NCBI GenBank assembly: GCA_019914945.1
Contig: CM034099.1
Coordinates: 16,890,704 to 16,954,703, forward strand
Source of the DNA: Typha latifolia
Taxonomy: Eukaryota; Streptophyta; Magnoliopsida; Poales; Typhaceae
Reading direction: 5' to 3'
Length of the DNA stretch: 64,000 bases
The translations under genes were made by a program, and so were the position numbers. Shown in pieces: positions 56,799-64,000 of this stretch; the stretch's first letter is position 1, and each line of letters starts with the position of its first letter. Below the pieces are notes generated by a model. The model saw nothing but the letters and a program-made list of their open reading frames with translations, was not told the DNA's origin and did not search any database.

Positions 56799-59700
56799 AT
56801 GACGAGGCGGTGTTCGAACTGCAGCAACAACGGACACAACGCACGGACGTGTCCGGCGCGGGCGGGGGGAGTGAGACTGTTCGGTGTTCGGCTCACCGAG
56901 GGCGTGGGGCCCATGAAGAAGAGCGCAAGCATGAGTTGCCTCTCCTCTTCCTCCTCCGCCGGCGCCGCCGGAACCGGAGAATCCGGCGATGGAGAGGGAG
57001 GCTATGCCTCCGATGACCCCGCGCGTTCCTCCTGCTCGATGAATTGCCGCAATGAGCGGAAGAAAGGTCAGACATTTGTCACCTTTCCGTTCTCATTCCT
57101 CTTCAGTTTTTTCTTTCTTTTTTTGCTTGAATTTCCTTTTCCTATTTTTGGGTAAAGTCGTTTCCTCTGTTTTAACTCGTTGTTGGTATTGTTTGTGTGT
57201 CTTTGGTTTTTTGTGATATTCCTTCTGTTCAATTCCTCTATGAAGATTTTTGAGCTAAAATTTTGGATTTTTGTGCTAAAATAGTTTCCTTCTCTTTAAT
57301 TCGTCGGTGGCATTATTTGCCTGCCTCTACTTATTTTGCTTCCCCTGTAACGGTGTACTCCTTTTGAAGTTGATTTTTTTGCTTTCAATCTTGAGCGGCA
57401 TTAAGATTCCGACTTCTTTTCGTATTTTGAATGGAAATTTCGGTGAGCAGTTTATTCACTAAAATCCGTTTTGTTAGCTGAATTCTAAGAATAAAAATCC
57501 GTTTCGTAGTTTTGCTTTTTCCCTTCATCTCGTAGTCATTTAATTGGTGGCGTTTTGCTTTAAAGACGTGCTGCCTAGTAAATAAAGATTTTGTTTCTAC
57601 CCATTCGCATTTGTTATCTTTTATTACTATCAATTTTTTTTTTAAAATATAGAAATTAGCCCTTCCGTCTGCCGGATATTTGAGTCATATATTAATGGCT
57701 AGCTAAAACCTTAGAAGATATCCCTCCATACTTATGCTATCCAGGGCGTTTACTTAAATTTTATATGCATTTCTACGTGAAAGCAATGGGTGATGGTACT
57801 GCCCTTAAAATATGGTAGGACTTTTGATTTGAGCTGATCAACGTAGGAAGTTGCCAAAAGTTTGTCAGTTGACGGCAAAATGGCAATCAATGGGGCATCA
57901 TATGCTTCCAATTGATATATGTTTGTTAATATGGTGCAATAACAGGCGTGACATTTTGTAGCTGAATTGCTTATGTAGGTAAGCGTTATCTTGCTGGTCC
58001 ATTTTTAATTTTTGGATTTCTGTTTTACATATAACCCCTGCAGCGTTAATTGTCGATTAGCCCACACTATATTCGTATTTGCATACCACTCCCTTAATCA
58101 TTTGCCTTGCAAATATACCTCAGATCAATTATCTGAAGATAAGTGAGAAATGTTTGCACCTAGAGAATAACACTATATGACAATGTTAATGAATGAACAA
58201 ATGAATGGAGGAGAAATGTTCCTTTGGATTTTGTTCCAGGAGTGATCAATGGCTCCAATTTGTTTCTCTTGTTTTACAAAGTTGGAGGTAAATTGTCCAT
58301 AATTTTCAAGTTCCAACTGCAAGTGCACCAGTGTTAGCTATGGAGGAAATTCGACTGGGCATGAACACAGGTTCTGAAAATGTTAAAAGACATTATTGTA
58401 GACTAAGTAGTTGAGGTTGGATGCAACTTAGCTTCCTTGAAACAAGGGCCACCTGTGAATTCTTGTTTGCTTGTTTTTGTGTCTTGATTTCTTTTGTTTG
58501 TTTCTGAAATCTTTTTCCCTGCTGTCCATTTAATAGGTCCCACTTAATTATTGTTTGTTTCCCTTATTTATCTTCCCCCAATTAATTCATCATTCTCTAC
58601 AGTATTGATATAAGCATTTGGTACGTCCAGATTGTGTGAATTTTCAGGATCAGATGATGACATTAATTTGATAAAAATCGAAATATTTCCATCATGAAAT
58701 CAGATTTATGTAAACATTGGAAACCATTGCTATCCCTCCTAGTTGTTAGTCTATGCAAAGTGTTAAGATCTGATGATAACACTAAGTTTTAGTTAACTTA
58801 ATGATTACTTCATGTTGAATCAATTGCTTGAATAGTAGAAACTTTGTTCTTTATCTTTCCGAAGATGCTTTGTTTTGAAAACCTGGGGAGGTCCATCTTC
58901 AAGAGTTTTGGATATTTTTAGCGTACCATACTATCATATAGCAATCTAGTGGGTGATAACTGTTCTACATCCATTTTTGTTAGAGGAAGAGGGTATGCCT
59001 GTTTGCATGATAACCATGTCAATATGTAACTGGTGAACACTTTTGTTTCTTTCACAACTCCAGGCACTCCATGGACTGAAGAAGAACACCGAATGTTTTT
59101 ACTGGGTCTGCAGAAGCTGGGAAAAGGCGACTGGCGCGGGATAGCTCGAAATTTTGTCGTGTCAAGGACATCAACTCAGGTTGCCAGCCATGCCCAGAAG
59201 TACTTCATTCGACAGACAAGTGCAGCAAGGCGGAAGAGGCGGTCAAGCTTGTTTGACATGGCCCCTGAAATGGTATGATTCCTTGGCTTCTACTTTCTCA
59301 TTCATATAGCCTTTCCTCTTGCTTTGATATACTAACTATGCCTCCATTGTTCTATTGCCCTTTCTTGCATTTCACAGCCAATGTGCCATATTCAGGTTCT
59401 CGAAGAACAGTTCTTGCTCAACTCTCCTCCTAGCATGGCCAAAAGTTCATATCAGTTGCCATCGTTACATCTTAATCAAGATAAAGGATCTGGGTTTGCT
59501 CCGTCTCCACCAGGTAACCATCCTCTAGTACAAAACGAAAACATCCCATATAACAATAAACCGGTGCAGATGGTGCCAGCTGCGTTCTGCCCTGCCTTCG
59601 TTCCAGTTCCATTACATTTCTGGCCTCCAAATCTTGCTACTCCTGCAAAAGAAATAGAGACAGAGGAGACTAATCATGAGATCCTAAAGCCAATTCCGGT

Positions 59701-59911
59701 CATCCTGAAGGAGCCTGGTGATGTAGATCAGGTCATGGGTATGTCGAAGCTCCGAATTGGTGAGTGTGCTTCCAGCTGCATGAAGCCATCTGCTCTTTCC
59801 CTTAAACTTCTTGGTTCCGCCACTTCCAGGCAGTCAGCCTTTCACCAGAATCCATCAGCAACCAGGTCAGATCTGAGCAAGAGTAACAGCAATGCAATCC
59901 ATGCAGTATGA
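56799..59911 (+). CDS. Zinc-knuckle SHAQKYF MYB transcription factor (MYBS3/KUA1-like)
   Basis: Three exons: 56799-57066, 59064-59272, 59378-59911 (1011 nt, 336 aa). I chose the ATG at 56799, which gives [19 protein letters not shown], because family members begin with MTRRCSHC. An in-frame ATG at 56760 would add 13 residues. The N-terminus is a CX2CX4HX4C zinc knuckle, followed by LFGVRLTEG (the R/KLFGVxL motif) and a Ser-rich linker. The single MYB repeat has [31 protein letters not shown] and SHAQKYF. The C-terminal region carries ALSLKLL, an LxLxL EAR-type repression motif. Relatives (rice MYBS3, Arabidopsis KUA1/MYBH) are nuclear repressors in sugar, cold and cell-expansion responses. 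Intron 1 is about 2.0 kb. Family assignment is firm; specific role is inferred. Confidence 0.93.
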
Positions 59912-60257
59912 GCAAACATATAGTGGCTTTTGGGGGGCTCATTCCTCAGTATGTACTTGTTCCTCTGATCTAAACTCCCTTTTTAATATTTGCAAGCCTT
60001 CAAAAAGTCATTTTGGTAGCCTTTGCAAGCTTTAGATGTGATGTAATAATAATTCGTGTTGTATTTTATGTTCTTTCCTAACAGTTAAACTGGACACTGT
60101 CAAATAATTAATCTCTCTTCCTAGTGGTTAATAGCTCAAAACTGTTATGCTATGATACAAGTTTATCATCATGCTTAAGCTGCTTCTTCTTATACAGCAG
60201 AAATCACACGTGCTTTTGTGAAACCTTTGGTCATTAGAATTAAGTTTTTATTTAAAC

Positions 60258-60652
60258 CATAATTGCCACTAAAATTTTCAAATCTGAAATATTATAATTG
60301 CAACTAAATTTTTTTGACTCTTTCATACCATTATGGTTTGTTTTTTATGAGACATTCCTAACAGATTATTGTTAAAGTAGATAAGTACATTTAAATGATC
60401 AAAGCATAATTCTATTTTGAAGATTAAAGCATAAATATTTATTAACAATTTTTATCTTGTATACAAAAGATATATTTTCTTGTACTATGATATTAGGTAA
60501 AAAGTATTAGATATCTTTTGAATTATTTAAAATAATCCAATTCTAGTTTTAACCATGATTAGTTAAATTTAACTAAATAAACAATATTTTTGAGAGAGCA
60601 CAAATATCTCTATGGTCATTATGATATTTAGAAAGTTTTAGTGGCAATCATG
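60258..60652. mobile_element. Small TIR element (MITE-like, about 395 bp)
   Basis: Left end CATAATTGCCACTAAAATTT and the reverse complement of the right end CATGATTGCCACTAAAACTT match at most positions. Weaker similarity continues inward (AAATATTATAATTG against AAATATCATAATGA). The interior is AT-rich and non-coding. I could not identify a convincing target-site duplication, so the superfamily is unclear. A similar word, TTTTAGTGGCAATATGATAG, occurs near 54000, hinting at a repeated family. Confidence 0.5.
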
Positions 60653-60884
60653 TAAAAATGTCAAGAATAAATTGCAGAAAGTTACTTTTGTGACATATTC
60701 TATAGACATCAATAGAAACTACCGTACCCCACTACCACTACACCCTCCATTCTTATCTGCCGATCAAAGCCAAACCACCTACTAACTCAAGTCACCTGTT
60801 TGTTATTACTAGTGAAGCTTGTGGCTGGCATTAAGAGGACACTTGCACTTTCCAGACTAGTGAAGAAGAGCAACACTAGCTCCC

Positions 60885-61061
60885 ATGATCCCGATTCTAT
60901 TCGCCATGGGGTTCTTGCTGTGCCCCTTCGTCCTCCTCGTCCCCCCAAGCAGGAATCTCTCCCTCTTCCTCCTCGAGCTTCGCGGCCTCCTCACCTCCGC
61001 GCACCGCCGCCTCCAGGTGGAGTTTGCATATCTCCGGACTCATCCACAAGCTTTCTTTTGA
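60885..61061 (+). CDS. Small GC-rich ORF, hydrophobic, unknown
   Basis: A 58-residue frame starting MIPILFAMGFLLCPFVLLV and then rich in Leu and Arg (LLELRGLLTSAHRRLQ). The stretch 60885-61020 is strongly GC- and codon-third-C-rich compared with its AT-rich surroundings, which is unusual for random DNA here. The N-terminal 20 residues could be a membrane anchor or signal peptide. I do not recognise a family. It could be a small gene, an exon of an unseen gene (CTCCAG|GTGGAG is a possible donor at 61015), or a pseudogene fragment. Confidence 0.3.
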   Translation: MIPILFAMGFLLCPFVLLVPPSRNLSLFLLELRGLLTSAHRRLQVEFAYLRTHPQAFF

Positions 61062-62244
61062 TTTTGACTGGTGTTAACTTTGCTTTCGTTTGAGATCTCC
61101 CCCTCTTATAGTAGCCATATGGCATGAGACTTTTTTCTTTCACGTAAAAGAGTGTCATGATACTTTTACTATGCTAGCAACAGTGATAGAGTTACAATTT
61201 CAAACCAAGGGTATTATTATTACGGTGGGATTAACGAATATTTTTCTGCAACGTTAATACCACCGTTTACATGAATTAAAGAAACACCATTGACGACGAT
61301 CTAATAACGTTTAGGAAAGCATTTTGAAATATAGGTCACAAATTGCAGTGCTATAAATTTTTCTAATATAGACAACAAACTGAAATAATCTAAACCACGA
61401 GAACCTAGTAAAAATACTAGTTACAAACATTGTAGTTGGTTCACGTTACAAGATAATTATAAGCTGAAAAAAGAACCAAAAGACTACAGTTATCTTAAAA
61501 TATGTCAACCAAGAAGCACTACAATGGAAAAGGGTTGGCAAATTCTGGCAACTTGAGGTTTGATTTTGAAGGCACAATCCAGACAGATGAAATGATCCTC
61601 ATAGATGTCAAAACTACACCATATATGGAGAGATAAAGCACCAAGGAAACGATAATTGCTAAGATAACATCATCTTTAAAAATAGATAAAGGTTAGGCAA
61701 TATAAACCAGCAAGCCTTTTAACCTAGATATAGATTCTAGAATGTAAGAACTGGAAAAAAGAAAGGAATAATATGGATGGTTCTATCATCACAAAGGCAG
61801 CATCTTTATCAAATTATGAGACTTCCTCGTGATAATATAAAAAAAAAAATTAAGACATGGCAGGATTCTGACAAAAAGCAAATAACAGAAGCTATTGAGT
61901 GCTTCTGTAAAGTGCACATGACATCTAATTGGCAGCAACTGCTTAGGAGATCAAGCTCCAAACCCATGCATCTCTAATTAATAAGTGAACAATTAATTAC
62001 TTTACAAGCCTAAAAATAATTAGAGATGCCTAATACATCAGTCGATAGCTAAGATCTCCTAATTGACAATGATGCTACACGATCTGTTAGTTGTTTCATA
62101 AATGAGAGAAAGGAGACTGCTAACAAAACATCGCAGATCAAAATTCCCTGCCCAAAATTAATACTACACATACCCATAAAGAAAACGGGATCTCTGGCTG
62201 CATCAGTGGACATTTTCTCCACCATTCATATGAAAGTTTACACC
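61062..62244. other. Spacer and 3' UTR of the MLK-like gene
   Basis: AT-rich, with no supported coding frame. The right part is probably the 3' UTR of the minus-strand kinase gene, whose stop codon is at 62247-62245. Confidence 0.5.
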
Positions 62245-64000
62245 TCATGAAACTGTTCTGCCATAGCAAACAGATGCAATATAGAGATTCTTCGCCCATT
62301 TTTCCTGCAAACAGACAGATCGGTTCATATAACTGCTTGATCAACCAAAATTTCAAGCAAGGGAAAGGAGGAATAATCAACACACCTTTACATGTTGACT
62401 GGGAAAAGCAGAAGTTCTAAGTGTTTCTTGTGTCTCATCTGTAGGTTTCCTTCTAGGTACACTCAAAACAAAGGCTGCCTGATCGCATGTTGCAGCAGTT
62501 GCAGTAATACGGAAACCATTATCCCACCTCCGATGAATACCTTCACTGGGATATAAGAAATCAAGCTCCACGACCTGGTAAACAAAAAAAGAAAAACAAA
62601 AAATAATTATTAAGTGAATACAATCTGAAGTAGAAAATGTGTTACCAACTATCGTACAACATGTAAGGAAATAAAACAGACCTGATCTGAAAAGCCAGCA
62701 TTCCTGGACATCACAACAGCCCATCTGCTTCCTGCAGTGGCCATGGAAGTGACATAGAAGCCCTCCTTCCATTTTTTGTTTATCCACTTGAAGGGGAATG
62801 AGTCGCTAACTTTATACGATTGTTGCGCATATGGTGTGCCTGAGAAGAGTACATCAGAAGTATTTAGCAAACATGCACAAAATTCTGACATCTCCAATGC
62901 CCAGTAGTGCAATATTGAAATTACCTTTTGACATCACTACCAAGGAACTGCCATTGTTCGTCCCTGCTAGTGCACTGATATAATAGTTTTTCTCCCACTG
63001 CTCCATTATCCATTCCTTTAAGCAACCATTCAAGTACAAGACATGAAAAAGCTTAAGTACGTGAATGTTGTAGATGCATTCATAGAAGTTCAGAACCATA
63101 TTACTCAGACCAACACAAAAAAGAATGAAAAAGACAGATCAAGTATTTACCTTGTGAAGAAAATATGGAGAGAGTTCATAAACTTGAGCAGTATAAGCAG
63201 TGCCTGCATCCATAATCAGGGCCCACAAATTTGATGATGAAGCAACTGAGCTTATAAACAGACCATCTTCATTTCCTTTCTCAATATGTTGAGATAGCCT
63301 AGCATCTGCAACATTATAGTGGTACCTGAAACACCAATGAGACAAGTGAGACAATGTTCTGCATTCGTTTTATGTCAATAAAGCATACTATTATGCACCT
63401 TTGCTTCATAGGCCGCTTAGCATTATAAACACTAATCCATTGGGTTGCAGGCATCCCCATCCGGACCTTCTTTTTTGGCTGCTCTTCATCCTCTTCTTCC
63501 ATCATTAACCGGCCTCGCTTTTGGCCAACCTGATATACAAGCTATATAGCATCGGAACACAAAATCAGATCATAAGCTAGTAAAGGAGAAAGGAAAAATG
63601 TAGAATAATGGTAGAAACAACACTTAACGCACCTTCTGGGCACCATCTGTGTTAATCGGCCTAACATCTGGATTGGGACCTACTATGCCATCAAAAAGAG
63701 AGATGCATTTTGCATAATTAGGTTCTTCATCAAACTTTAAGTTCACCACATACTCAACAAAGTGCCGGAAGGGTTGTGGACAAAAGCAGCAGAGAGACTC
63801 TGGGGAGGTTGCCATCTTTTTCTTGCAGACAAGGAAACCTTTATTCTCACCCTTCAAGCACAAAAAAAAAACGTCATAAGAAAAAAAAATAAACAAATGA
63901 GATCCCAATATAAACTATGGTTTCAAATATACTGACCTGGTACCCTTGCCAAGGTAGGCGGCCACGAAGAAGAAAAATGAGTGTGTATGCAAGGGATTCT
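62245..64000 (-). CDS. MLK/PPK (MUT9-like) casein-kinase-1-like kinase, 3' part
   Basis: Partial: the 5' end lies beyond 64000. Eight exons on the minus strand are visible: 64000-63937, 63851-63633, 63529-63399, 63325-63151, 63015-62925, 62839-62682, 62574-62386, 62304-62245, giving about 361 residues to the stop. The first visible exon encodes [20 protein letters not shown], late kinase subdomains typical of CK1-type enzymes. The end of the kinase fold follows ([18 protein letters not shown]), then a basic linker QKRGRL...QPKKKVRMG that may be a nuclear signal. The C-terminal module characteristic of plant MLK/PPK and EL1-like kinases follows ([53 protein letters not shown]) and it ends CYGRTVS. 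Arabidopsis MLK1-4 are nuclear kinases in histone H3T3 phosphorylation and light and circadian signalling. All visible phases close. Confidence 0.94.

Overview
This window is nuclear DNA of a flowering plant. The genes are split by many small GT-AG introns, the intergenic DNA is AT-rich, and several families are plant-specific: Aux/IAA, IQD, SHAQKYF-type MYB, plant-type NADP-malic enzyme and MLK/PPK kinase. The AT-rich spacers argue against a grass. A non-grass monocot is possible, but the sequence alone does not settle the species.

Layout, left to right: (1) a PTPMT-type dual-specificity phosphatase (784-3820, +); (2) profilin (4921-8193, +); (3) a gene-poor stretch with a short hAT-like element (9599-9993); (4) an IQD calmodulin-binding protein (13178-14715, -) with a long leader intron carrying a (GA)n tract; (5) repeat-rich DNA with a possible LTR remnant and a decayed L1-type LINE (19672-21530); (6) translation elongation factor 2 (21878-25670, -); (7) an Aux/IAA repressor (28010-30385, -); (8) about 7.5 kb without protein genes, holding microsatellites, a cluster of ACGT-core motifs (35177-35303) and a second hAT-like element (36558-36978); (9) NADP-malic enzyme with 20 coding exons and a likely plastid transit peptide (38282-44589, +); (10) a 2-oxoglutarate/Fe(II) dioxygenase with 11 exons (45687-53339, -), convergent with the malic enzyme and holding a repeat-bearing 3 kb intron; (11) a zinc-knuckle MYB repressor (56799-59911, +); (12) a small TIR element and a small GC-rich ORF; (13) the 3' part of an MLK/PPK (casein-kinase-1-like) gene that leaves the window at its right edge (62245-64000, -).

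The exon models were built by hand from reading frame, splice-site consensus and family knowledge. In every spliced model the exon phases close into one uninterrupted frame. Two introns appear to use GC-AG borders.

The genes do not form a shared pathway; this is ordinary plant gene order. I found no convincing new biological system. The points most worth checking are the GC-AG introns, the possible dual targeting of the malic enzyme, the orphan ACGT cluster, and several small transposable elements with recognisable termini.
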